Source: Chlamydiota bacterium (lineage in GTDB: Bacteria; Chlamydiota; Chlamydiia; Chlamydiales; Rhabdochlamydiaceae). From it: a stretch of 11,818 bases of DNA. The stretch spans positions 1-11,818 of the forward strand of contig VGMB01000028.1 in the NCBI GenBank assembly GCA_016866585.1, in the 5' to 3' direction. The notes beneath the pieces are model-generated. The model did not search any database, was not told the origin of the DNA, and saw nothing but the letters and a program-made list of their open reading frames with translations. Positions 1 to 6,247 of this stretch are shown one piece after another. Numbering within the stretch: the first letter of the stretch is position 1; each line of letters starts with the position of its first letter. The position numbers were made by a program, and so were the translations under genes.

Positions 1-1878
1 CTCTCCAAATACAGGGGCTGCACAGGCTCCCCCCATGTGCATCTTACCGACTCCAGGAACAAACTTATGCTCAGGCTCATCAATAGCTATAAGCATAACG
101 AATCTTGGGTTTTTAACAGGAGCAAACCCAATAAAAGTTGAAATATGATCTTTTCTTGAGTAGGTACCATTCACGATCTTTTCTGATGTTGCTGTTTTAC
201 CTGCTTCAGAATAACCATAAATATCTGCTCTAGGAGCACTTCCTCCAGGTTTAGTTACATACTTCATCGACCGAATAACTTTCTCTGTAACACCAGGATC
301 AAGCAATCTCCTTGACTCTTGCAAATTCTCCTTCCTAACATTATCAATAACTACTTGTTGTTTACCATCTAGATCTGTAGAAACTATTCTTTTTATTAGA
401 ATAGGTTTAACGTCAAACCCGCCATTACACAAAATAGCATAACTTTTTAACATCTGCAAGCTACTTACAAGTAAATTGTGGCCAAATGCTAGTGAAAATG
501 GCGTAGGCGTAGACCACTCAAGGGATCCATTAGGATGTTTTTTACCCGGAGTGGGTAAAAGTCCTGTGGCCTCGGAAGGCAATTCTATTCCTGTTTTTAC
601 ACCAAAACCAAATATATTCTGAAGAGCGTTTCTATACCACTGAGGCCCTAATGCATCAACGACTCTCTGGATCATCCTTGCCATATATATATTGGAAGAC
701 TTTTGAATAGCCATGTCCATATTCAAAAATCTATGAAGTTTAGTATCACGTATAGGCACAGATCTGCCTGGAAAATACCCGTTTGATGTAATTATCTTAT
801 CATTAGGATCGAATATGGGAGCCTTGCCTTGCCTTCTTAATTCTTCATTCGCCATAAGACAAATCGCCATCGTAATAGGCTTCATTGTAGATCCTGGTTC
901 GTAAGGATCTGTAATGCCTTTCACCTTTGTATCTTCTAATCTTACAGGATCATTAAAATAGGACTTATACTGACTTGGATCAAAAAATGGATACTGAGCC
1001 CAAGCAAATATCTCTCCAGAATGGGGATCCATCATGATAACCCAACCAGCCTTAGCATTTGCTTTTTTTACAGCTTTCTCGATTTCTTCCTCTGCTATTG
1101 CCTGGATATAATGATTAACTGTAAGAACAATATCAGCACCATTTTGAGGAATTGCGATCAATTTACCAGTATCAAGTGGATGCTTTGGTGATCGTAATAG
1201 AACTCTTTTACCTTCTTTCCCTTGTAGATATTTATCCAAAACAAGCTCAAGACCACCTGTGGGTATATGTTGTTTTGTTAAAGGATCTCTATCCTCTCTA
1301 ACGGTATGTAAAATTTGACCAAGTAATTTTCCGAAGGGGTAGGATCTTTTATAATCTTGAATAAAAAATATAGCATTCCTTGGAAGTTTATGCCGTTTTG
1401 CAAAATCAAACCACCAGTTCTCAATACCGTCTTTTTTTTCTCTATTAATCCACATCAGCACTTTTCGAGAACGAGATTGTTTATGCAAATGGGCTAAAAT
1501 TTTATTTCTTTCATCATCTTTAAAATTTAATAGAAGAGAAATGTTACTGGCCACCTCTTTTTTTAAAGATTGCGGTATAGACTTAGGATCAAAATATAAA
1601 TGAAACTTTGGAACGTCAGTAACTAAAGCTCTTGGGGATTCTGGATGAGCCGATTTGAGCGAAGTATTTGAAAAAAAAGCACCCCTTTTAAAAGGTTCTA
1701 TCAAAGTCAATTGATGTTGCGCCTTAGCTTTTCTAGTCCACTTGTCCCCTTCTACGATTTGAACCTTATAAAACATCATTATAAGCATACAAAACAATAA
1801 AGAAATGACGGATGAAACAACTACTAGACGCTTGCGACTTGAAGCAGATATCAAGCCACTATCACGTCTTTTAGACAT
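1..1878 (-). CDS. ftsI: Penicillin-binding protein 3 / FtsI transpeptidase, 3' end cut by window edge
   Basis: Class B penicillin-binding protein, the D,D-transpeptidase that cross-links septal peptidoglycan in the periplasm. The 626 visible codons start at ATG 1878, which has a GGAG motif 10 bases upstream, 2 bases after the ftsL-like stop. I translated this frame by hand. A short basic cytoplasmic stretch is followed by one membrane anchor (about residues 17-38), a dimerisation domain, and a transpeptidase domain. The active-site motifs are S330-T-M-K333 (in PYEPGSTMKP), S394-S-N396 and K561-T-A-T. The third motif is normally KTG or KSG, so alanine at residue 563 is notable. The reading frame ends in GGACAAPVFGE at the window edge, a segment that lies near the C-terminus in this family, so probably only a few tens of residues are missing. 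It is the last visible gene of the mraZ-rsmH-ftsL-ftsI operon. Chlamydial equivalent: CT270 (recalled, not searched). Confidence 0.96.
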   Translation of the reverse strand, partial: MSKRRDSGLISASSRKRLVVVSSVISLLFCMLIMMFYKVQIVEGDKWTRKAKAQHQLTLIEPFKRGAFFSNTSLKSAHPESPRALVTDVPKFHLYFDPKSIPQSLKKEVASNISLLLNFKDDERNKILAHLHKQSRSRKVLMWINREKKDGIENWWFDFAKRHKLPRNAIFFIQDYKRSYPFGKLLGQILHTVREDRDPLTKQHIPTGGLELVLDKYLQGKEGKRVLLRSPKHPLDTGKLIAIPQNGADIVLTVNHYIQAIAEEEIEKAVKKANAKAGWVIMMDPHSGEIFAWAQYPFFDPSQYKSYFNDPVRLEDTKVKGITDPYEPGSTMKPITMAICLMANEELRRQGKAPIFDPNDKIITSNGYFPGRSVPIRDTKLHRFLNMDMAIQKSSNIYMARMIQRVVDALGPQWYRNALQNIFGFGVKTGIELPSEATGLLPTPGKKHPNGSLEWSTPTPFSLAFGHNLLVSSLQMLKSYAILCNGGFDVKPILIKRIVSTDLDGKQQVVIDNVRKENLQESRRLLDPGVTEKVIRSMKYVTKPGGSAPRADIYGYSEAGKTATSEKIVNGTYSRKDHISTFIGFAPVKNPRFVMLIAIDEPEHKFVPGVGKMHMGGACAAPVFGE

Positions 1879-1880
1879 AT

Positions 1881-2243
1881 TTAATTTGCTCCGACTGCCA
1901 AAGTGTACTTAGGTTTGAATAGTAATGTTTCTTTCGTTTGAGTTGAAGGATAATCTAAGGCTAAACCTTCACTAAGTGTAATAACTTCTTTATTTAGAGG
2001 GTGTTTTAAATGTGCAAATCTACTATCCCTTACTAATCGTATCATATTATCAGGGCTTTCGAATTGCTCTACCTCATACTGAAGACGGGTATTCTCTTCA
2101 TTAATTGATCTTATTTCTTTAACTAACTTAGGAACATACAATCTTAGCTGTGTTAGTTCGTTTTGTTTTTCTAAATAAGAAAATAAGCACAAACTAGCTG
2201 CACTTAAACAAATAAATAATCTTGTCAGTATTCCTTTATTCAC
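1881..2243 (-). CDS. ftsL: FtsL-like divisome protein
   Basis: Small bitopic membrane protein of 120 residues. It has a short N-terminus, one hydrophobic segment (about 8-23) and then a heptad-like coiled-coil stretch rich in E, N, L and R (about 24-62). This is the FtsL/DivIC layout. FtsL scaffolds FtsB, FtsQ and FtsI at the septum. Identity rests mainly on topology and on its place between rsmH and ftsI, because FtsL sequences are poorly conserved. I chose the GTG at 2243, which overlaps the rsmH stop by 8 bases, because GGGAG lies 7 bases upstream. A GTG at 2282 would add 13 residues but has no comparable site and lies deeper in rsmH. The C-terminal part (PDNMIRLVRDSRFAHLKHP and beyond) resembles the hypothetical CT271 position of Chlamydia by synteny. 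Confidence 0.83.
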   Translation of the reverse strand: MNKGILTRLFICLSAASLCLFSYLEKQNELTQLRLYVPKLVKEIRSINEENTRLQYEVEQFESPDNMIRLVRDSRFAHLKHPLNKEVITLSEGLALDYPSTQTKETLLFKPKYTLAVGAN

Positions 2244-3171
2244 AATTCTGCTCCCATTTTTCAATAAAGCGCAATTTAGCACTACGAGCTCTAGGATTTT
2301 GTTTTGTTTCTTTTAAAGTCGGCACTAAAGGCTTTTTAGTCACCAACCTCATCTTTGCAGGTATCTTAATCTTACCATCTCTTACGGGAGAGGCAGCATC
2401 CCTGAAAACATTTTTAACGATTCTATCTTCCAGGCTATGAAAACTTATAACCCCAATTCTGCCTCTAGGAGCTAACCAGCTAAGCGCTGAGTGAAGCCCT
2501 TTCGACAAAACATCCAGCTCGCGATTCACAGCTATGCGCAATCCCTGAAAAATAAGAGTTGCAGGGTGTATTTTTCCCCGACCTTTGTACATACTACAAA
2601 TTAACTCACTTAATTCTTTTGTCGTTTCAAGAGGTCTTTTTTTTCTGTACTCAACGATTAATTTTGCAGCCTGTCTCCATCTGGGCTCTTCACCGAATTC
2701 TCGAAATATTCTTCCCAGTTCTTCTTCAGAGCATTTGTTAACAATGTCTTTTGCTGTTAATGACTGTTGCGCGTTCATCCTCATGTCAAGGGGACCTTCT
2801 TTGGAAAAACTAAAACCTTTATAATCATTATCAAACTGCATAGAGGAGACACCTAGATCGAAAAAAAATCCATTTACCTCTTTTACACCCATTTTTTTGA
2901 GATATTCATCCATTTCTGAAAAATTGGCATTAACATACTCAACTTTATCAGCCCATGGAGCCAAGACAGATCTTGCGATTTGTATAGCTTCCTGATCTTG
3001 ATCAAAACCTATATATCTCTGAATTTCAGGATGAGATTCTAAAATCATCTTGGCATGACCACCAGCTCCAAGAGTCCCTTCTACAAATACGTTAAGAGGA
3101 ACGTCCTTAAAATTTTCAAGTGTCTCATCCAACATTACAGAAACATGGGGCTTATTATCGTTCTGAGTCAT
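2236..3171 (-). CDS. rsmH: 16S rRNA (cytosine-1402-N4)-methyltransferase RsmH (MraW)
   Basis: SAM-dependent enzyme that methylates N4 of C1402 in the 16S rRNA decoding centre. The 311-residue length is typical of the family. Family motifs run in order: HVSVMLDET at 9-17, the SAM-binding loop VEGTLGAGGH at 30-39, GFDQDQ at 55-60, DLGVSSMQ at 105-112, GFSFSKEGPLDMRM at 119-132, HPATLIFQGLRI at 202-213, VISFHSLEDRIVK at 241-253 and NPRARSAKLR at 292-301. I chose ATG 3171 because AAGGA lies 8 bases upstream and the protein then begins MTQNDNKPHVSVML, as expected. An upstream ATG at 3207 would only add residues read inside mraZ. The gene overlaps mraZ by 17 bases and the ftsL-like gene by 8 bases, so translation is probably coupled. 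Chlamydial equivalent: CT272. Confidence 0.97.
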   Translation of the reverse strand: MTQNDNKPHVSVMLDETLENFKDVPLNVFVEGTLGAGGHAKMILESHPEIQRYIGFDQDQEAIQIARSVLAPWADKVEYVNANFSEMDEYLKKMGVKEVNGFFFDLGVSSMQFDNDYKGFSFSKEGPLDMRMNAQQSLTAKDIVNKCSEEELGRIFREFGEEPRWRQAAKLIVEYRKKRPLETTKELSELICSMYKGRGKIHPATLIFQGLRIAVNRELDVLSKGLHSALSWLAPRGRIGVISFHSLEDRIVKNVFRDAASPVRDGKIKIPAKMRLVTKKPLVPTLKETKQNPRARSAKLRFIEKWEQNCE

Positions 3172-3655
3172 TCGAATCATCCTTTTCATCATCGGAAAGC
3201 AGCGCAAAAGCTTCTTCTGTCATTTTCAGTAAACTCATTTCCGGATCCTTACCGCTGAGCATGTCATTGAGTTGTTTTTCGTAAAGCTCTTTAGGCCAAA
3301 TCTCAATTTTGTTTAATACGCCAGCTATAACGACTTCATTTTTTATACCAATTGTCTTCTTCAATACTGAAGGAATCATGATTCTTCCTATTTTATCGCA
3401 AGAAGTTTGATGAAGGGTAGAAAAGAATAAAGTAAAAAACTTTTGGTACTTAGCCAAGTGCTGTTTTGCCTGAAATCTTTCTACTATTTTTTGTATGTCG
3501 CTTTTTCTGTATATGGCTAGACAGCCTCCGAGACCTAGGCCGATGCTAAATTCTAGTAGACCATCTTCTACAAGACCATACCTCATGTTCTGAGGAAGAA
3601 CAAATCGTCCCTTATCGTCCAGCTTAGCCTCTGTAGATCCACTAAAAAAGTACAC
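3155..3655 (-). CDS. mraZ: Transcriptional regulator MraZ
   Basis: DNA-binding regulator of the dcw operon, 166 residues. It shows the two SpoVT/AbrB-like half-domains of MraZ. The first starts FSGSTEAKLDDKGRFVLP with the DDKGR signature at 13-17. The second has CDKIGRIMIPSVLKK with the signature at about 85-90, followed by NEVVIAGVLNKIEIWP. The C-terminal tail is acidic (DDEKDDSNDSE) and overlaps the start of rsmH. The start is a GTG at 3655 with AAGGG 7 bases upstream. In well-studied bacteria MraZ forms a ring and binds TGGG repeats spaced 10 bp apart in its own promoter. Matching repeats lie directly upstream here. I recall no mraZ in the Chlamydiaceae, so its presence suggests an environmental chlamydial lineage. 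Confidence 0.96.
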   Translation of the reverse strand: MYFFSGSTEAKLDDKGRFVLPQNMRYGLVEDGLLEFSIGLGLGGCLAIYRKSDIQKIVERFQAKQHLAKYQKFFTLFFSTLHQTSCDKIGRIMIPSVLKKTIGIKNEVVIAGVLNKIEIWPKELYEKQLNDMLSGKDPEMSLLKMTEEAFALLSDDEKDDSNDSER

Positions 3656-3664
3656 AACAACACC

Positions 3665-3704
3665 CTTTTACCCTACTTTTCCACAATTTACCACTAAAAC
3701 CCTA
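3665..3704 (-). promoter_or_regulatory. Putative MraZ operator: four TGGG-like boxes at 10-bp spacing
   Basis: Read on the minus strand, four consecutive 10-base units begin TAGGG (3704), GTGGT (3694), GTGGA (3684) and AGGGT (3674). Each is followed by an A/T-rich spacer, so the G-rich cores recur exactly once per helical turn. MraZ of other bacteria binds TGGGN repeats separated by 5 bases, which is also a 10-bp period. The array covers the proposed -10 and transcript start of the mraZ operon, as expected for a repressor site. Individual boxes are imperfect. Assignment to MraZ is inference from spacing, core sequence and location. Confidence 0.6.
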
Positions 3705-3713
3705 ACTTGGCAA
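3685..3713 (-). promoter_or_regulatory. Putative promoter of the mraZ-rsmH-ftsL-ftsI operon
   Basis: On the minus strand TTGCCA (3713-3708, 5 of 6 to the sigma-70 -35 consensus) is followed after exactly 17 bases by TAAATT (3690-3685, 4 of 6 to the -10). The expected transcript start near 3678 would give a leader of about 23 bases that includes the mraZ ribosome binding site. The -10 falls inside the 10-bp repeat array described separately, which suits autoregulation. This is a by-eye call in AT-rich DNA. Confidence 0.5.
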
Positions 3714-3800
3714 TATTTTTGAATAAAACCTGCAATAAAAATGAAAATATAAACAACATAAACTCTTAAAAAAGACAATGTTATAAAAAGTTATTTTCGA

Positions 3801-3820
3801 GTGGGAATTTGTGGGAAAAT
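3801..3820 (+). promoter_or_regulatory. Putative second MraZ operator: two perfect TGGGA boxes
   Basis: On the plus strand GTGGGAATTT (3801-3810) is followed directly by GTGGGAAAAT (3811-3820). This gives two exact TGGGA cores 10 bp apart, closer to the published MraZ box than the copies next to mraZ. They face the divergent CT273-like gene and lie about 85-100 bases before its start. They could place that operon under MraZ, or form a distal mraZ operator. Confidence 0.5.
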
Positions 3821-3903
3821 ATTAAGTTTAAATTAAAAAATTTATTTATTGATTAAATTACCTTTGCATGGCATCTGAAAAATTAAGCCAAATAGAGGTA
3901 ATC

Positions 3904-4425
3904 ATGAGCTCCAGAACGATAGACAATCTAGGCGTAGATGTATCAAGCAGATACGCACAAGATCAAAAAAAGTACGATAAGAAATTAATAAAAGAGGCTC
4001 GAGGAATAGCTCCTCAGACAACTATTGATGTTACAGTACCTTCATTTTCATCAGAACTAGACACTTTGCTCGACAGCGAAAAGAAAAACCAACCCTGGGC
4101 AGAATTTGAAATCCCTATGAGATATAATGAACAAAAAAAACGATTATTTACCCATCAAATCATCCCTTCATTAGGAACCCCAGATAAAAAAGAAAGCCAA
4201 GCACAAAAAATTATATCGAAATTACAAGCGCATGTTACAAGACTTAGGGCTGAAGAAGATAAAGAAGAAACTAAGGATCCTAAAAAAAAATTCGCAAGTG
4301 AAAAAGAAGAAAAAGAGCTAGAAAAGCAAAAAACGGTCCTAATTAAACTACTCGATTGTATACTACATCTAGAAAAAAACATCTCTTTTATTAATGGAAG
4401 AAGAACCCAATACCAAAAAGGATAA
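3904..4425 (+). CDS. CT273-like hypothetical protein (chlamydial-specific)
   Basis: Hydrophilic, lysine- and glutamate-rich protein of 173 residues with no signal peptide or membrane segment, so probably cytoplasmic. The N-terminus (SSRTIDNLGVDVSSRYAQDQ) looks like a conserved head. The C-terminal half, about residues 100-165, is highly charged (EEDKEETKDPKKK, EKEEKELEKQK) and probably a coiled coil. Its position after the mraW cluster and before a TPR gene and dnaA matches CT273 of Chlamydia trachomatis, which I recall as a chlamydial-only family (DUF5399). Function is unknown. I chose ATG 3904 because GAGG lies 6 bases upstream. An in-frame ATG at 3868 adds 12 residues but has no ribosome binding site. 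The TPR gene follows 11 bases downstream, so the two form an operon. A partner or effector role is possible but unsupported. Confidence 0.87.
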   Translation: MSSRTIDNLGVDVSSRYAQDQKKYDKKLIKEARGIAPQTTIDVTVPSFSSELDTLLDSEKKNQPWAEFEIPMRYNEQKKRLFTHQIIPSLGTPDKKESQAQKIISKLQAHVTRLRAEEDKEETKDPKKKFASEKEEKELEKQKTVLIKLLDCILHLEKNISFINGRRTQYQKG

Positions 4426-4436
4426 AAAGTACATAT

Positions 4437-4832
4437 ATGGCAGAAATTAACTGGCTAGACGTTTTGGGATGGAAAGGAGAAGAGTTAGAAGATTTGCGAT
4501 TTGTTGGTTATTCTTACCTCAAACAAGGTTTATACGATACAGCTATTACATTTTTTGAAGCTCTTGTAACCCTAGTACCAGATAGCGCGTATGACGTACA
4601 GACCCTAGGGGCTTTGTACCTACAAAAAGGAAATAACTTAATGGCTTTAAACTACATAGAAAAAGCACTCAAAATAGATCCTAACCACGCGCCCACCTTA
4701 CTAAACAAAACCAAGGCCCTTCTTTCCTTAGGATACAAAAAACAAGGCCTTTCCCAAGCCAAAAACCTAGAAACGTCTGAAGATAGAACTGTAGCAAACC
4801 AAGCTGCGGCTCTTTTTCAAGCCTACAGCTGA
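4437..4832 (+). CDS. Small tetratricopeptide-repeat protein (CT274-like)
   Basis: Protein of 131 residues built almost wholly of TPR helices. One repeat runs about 18-51 (RFVGYSYLKQGLYDTAITFF, then EALVTLVPDSA). A second runs about 52-85 (LGALYLQKGNNLMALNYIEK, then ALKIDPNHA, an almost canonical TPR end). A degenerate third runs from 86. Size and architecture resemble LcrH/SycD-class type III secretion chaperones, and the place in the cluster matches CT274. TPR proteins bind partner peptides, so a chaperone or scaffold role is reasonable, but the client is unknown. No signal peptide is seen. The ribosome binding site is weak: AAGGA lies 14 bases before the ATG and overlaps the end of the preceding gene, which suggests translational coupling. 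Confidence 0.92.
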   Translation: MAEINWLDVLGWKGEELEDLRFVGYSYLKQGLYDTAITFFEALVTLVPDSAYDVQTLGALYLQKGNNLMALNYIEKALKIDPNHAPTLLNKTKALLSLGYKKQGLSQAKNLETSEDRTVANQAAALFQAYS

Positions 4833-4846
4833 TTCGAATCTATTTT

Positions 4847-5398
4847 TCAACTGGAAGGTTGTTTTACTAATTTCATGGTTCTAGCCTCTAGCCATTTATT
4901 ATCTTTGGGATTTTGATATAAGGCTTTTACTGAATAGCCATTCTGAATCTTAGTATATACCCACTTTGCCTTTATATTTTGTCCGTACAAATCGGATAAT
5001 GAATCGGTTTCGGTAACAAAGTTTCCATCCCCTGAGACAGTAATTTTACCTACGGAAAAATTACCAGCAGCACCTACTGTAATGCATTGCGTATTACCAC
5101 TCATATCCCTAAAAATTCTATGATCATAAGTAACGTACTCGCATCTTTCCTGAGAGTTGGAATCTTTATAGATTTTAATACCTTTAGTCTCCCAAATCTG
5201 TCCTATATCATTATTTTTAACAATCCGTATTCCTTCTTCAATTAATCCATTAGGATGCCTATCAGTTGATTGACCTGTCATATAAAAATTATAAACGCCC
5301 GGCTCCAGGGGTCTAACGATCTTTTGTAAAGGATCCTGGCAATAAATAGATGCTGTTATAAAAGAAAAAAAACAAATAATTTTCAATGTAATTTTCAC
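4847..5398 (-). CDS. Putative secreted protein of unknown function
   Basis: Protein of 183 residues with a clear N-terminal signal peptide: basic MKITLK, hydrophobic IICFFSFITASIY, probable cleavage near residue 20 (CQ). The cysteine there does not fit a lipobox because tyrosine precedes it. The mature part looks beta-rich, with aromatic and glycine residues (GVYNFYMTGQS, GNFSVGKITVSGDGNFVTET, AKWVYTKIQNGYSVKALYQN). A lipocalin-like or DUF1579-like barrel is conceivable, but I do not recognise the family. It starts at GTG 5398 with GGGAG 7 bases upstream. It converges on the TPR gene (14 bases between stops) and diverges from the exported cytidylyltransferase, so the two exported-protein genes may have entered the locus together. 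I recall no counterpart at this place in Chlamydia trachomatis. Confidence 0.83.
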   Translation of the reverse strand: MKITLKIICFFSFITASIYCQDPLQKIVRPLEPGVYNFYMTGQSTDRHPNGLIEEGIRIVKNNDIGQIWETKGIKIYKDSNSQERCEYVTYDHRIFRDMSGNTQCITVGAAGNFSVGKITVSGDGNFVTETDSLSDLYGQNIKAKWVYTKIQNGYSVKALYQNPKDNKWLEARTMKLVKQPSS

Positions 5399-5540
5399 TC
5401 AAGAACTCCCATGTAAGCTAATTATTTAACAATAAAAAAACTTAACACTAAAAAAAATACAAGTACAACAAAAAACATAACCCTTTGATTTTAATGGTCA
5501 ATTTTGCATTCTTCAAAAAATCCATAAACTTGGGGTTTTT

Positions 5541-6044
5541 ATGATAAAAGTGTTATTTTCTCTATTTATATTATTATTTTCAGTCCCTTCACTTTCCGAT
5601 GAAAAAACTAATAAGGTTGTAGTTTATACAGATGTAGTCGGAGATCTTTTTCACTTAGGTCACGTTGAATTTTTTAAAAGAGCTAGAGCTCTTGGTGATT
5701 ATTTAATTGTAGGTGTTTTAGAAGATCATGTTGTCGAAGAATACAAAAGAACACCGATTCTCACCCTAGAAGAACGGGTACGTGTAATCCAAGCATGTAA
5801 ATATGTAGACGAAGTTATTGTAGCACCGCCTTTAAGACTGACAGAAAACCTTATCAAAGAATGGAATATATCTTATGTAGTACATGGTGATGATTTTTCT
5901 CCTGAACTGCTCGAAGACCAATATGGCACAGCTATGCGCCTAGGAATTTTAAAACTTTTACCCTATACAACAGGAATATCAACAACAAATATCATCGAAA
6001 GAATAACATCGCGCTACGAACTAGGTGAATTCCATAAAAAATAA
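5541..6044 (+). CDS. Cytidylyltransferase-like enzyme with N-terminal signal peptide
   Basis: Member of the nucleotidyltransferase superfamily that couples CTP to phosphocholine, phosphoethanolamine or glycerol-3-phosphate. It has 167 residues. After residue 25 come the core motifs: VVYTDVVGDLFHLGH with the catalytic HxGH at 38-41, FFKRARALGDYLIVGV, LEERV at 76-80, ACKYVDEVIVAPP at 85-97, VVHGDD at 113-118 and TTGISTTNII at 143-152. Wording such as DLFHLGHVEFFKRARALGDY and VVHGDD is closer to eukaryotic phosphoethanolamine/phosphocholine cytidylyltransferases than to TagD, from memory. In the RTxGIST motif the arginine position reads tyrosine (Y142). Residues 1-19 form a typical signal peptide (MIKVLFSLFILLFSVPSLS), and no ATG, GTG or TTG lies between it and the catalytic core. 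A GGGG stretch lies 5 bases before the ATG. An exported CTP-using enzyme is odd. Substrate is unresolved. Confidence 0.87.
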   Translation: MIKVLFSLFILLFSVPSLSDEKTNKVVVYTDVVGDLFHLGHVEFFKRARALGDYLIVGVLEDHVVEEYKRTPILTLEERVRVIQACKYVDEVIVAPPLRLTENLIKEWNISYVVHGDDFSPELLEDQYGTAMRLGILKLLPYTTGISTTNIIERITSRYELGEFHKK

Positions 6045-6072
6045 AAAAAATGGGTTTCTTTATAGAAACCCA
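6043..6072 (-). terminator. Intrinsic terminator, strongest on the minus strand
   Basis: TGGGTTTCT (6051-6059) and AGAAACCCA (6064-6072) are perfect complements around a 4-base loop. On the minus strand the hairpin is followed by eight T residues (6050-6043). On the plus strand it begins 7 bases after the cytidylyltransferase stop but is followed by GAATC rather than a T run, so it would be a weaker terminator for that gene. It may serve both directions. Confidence 0.8.
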
Positions 6073-6106
6073 GAATCAAAACAAACTCTACTTATCTCAA
6101 CGATCG
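6043..6106 (-). ncRNA. Candidate small RNA between the cytidylyltransferase gene and dnaA
   Basis: No known family is recognised. On the minus strand a sigma-70-like promoter (TTGTTA, 17 bases, TATAAT) predicts a start near 6104-6106. About 32 bases later comes a perfect 9-bp hairpin followed by eight U residues, which predicts an RNA of about 55-65 bases. The transcript has no ATG and no evident open frame. It begins with CGATCG or just after it and contains a purine-rich unpaired stretch (GAGATAAGTAGAG) that could be a pairing seed. It is adjacent and antisense to the 3' end of the cytidylyltransferase gene and divergent from dnaA. This is a prediction from sequence signals only. Confidence 0.5.
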
Positions 6107-6111
6107 CATAA

Positions 6112-6140
6112 ATTATAAAAAGATTACATACAAATAACAA
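6112..6140 (-). promoter_or_regulatory. Putative promoter of the candidate small RNA
   Basis: Minus strand TTGTTA (6140-6135, 4 of 6) is separated by exactly 17 bases from TATAAT (6117-6112, a perfect -10). It points away from dnaA toward the hairpin terminator. No protein-coding gene on this strand begins between it and the terminator. Confidence 0.55.
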
Positions 6141-6247
6141 TGTCGTTCTTATTTTTAATTATTAATAACAGCATTCGTTCAAAGTGATTTTTTTTGATTA
6201 TTTCTAATGAAAATAAATTTCTGTTTTCTCTATGTTTTCTCCGTCAA

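Noticed and set aside
2559..2824. Plus-strand open frames opposite rsmH
   Set aside because: rsmH is confirmed by many family motifs on the other strand. The opposite frames have no start signals and no recognisable protein character.
3868..3903. Upstream ATG at 3868 as start of the CT273-like gene
   Set aside because: No ribosome binding site precedes it, while ATG 3904 has GAGG at good spacing and gives the conserved-looking MSSRTIDNLGVDVS start.
4829..4861. GATTCGAATC palindrome plus T run between the TPR gene and the secreted-protein gene as a terminator
   Set aside because: Only about 3 bp can pair once a loop is allowed, too weak to call.
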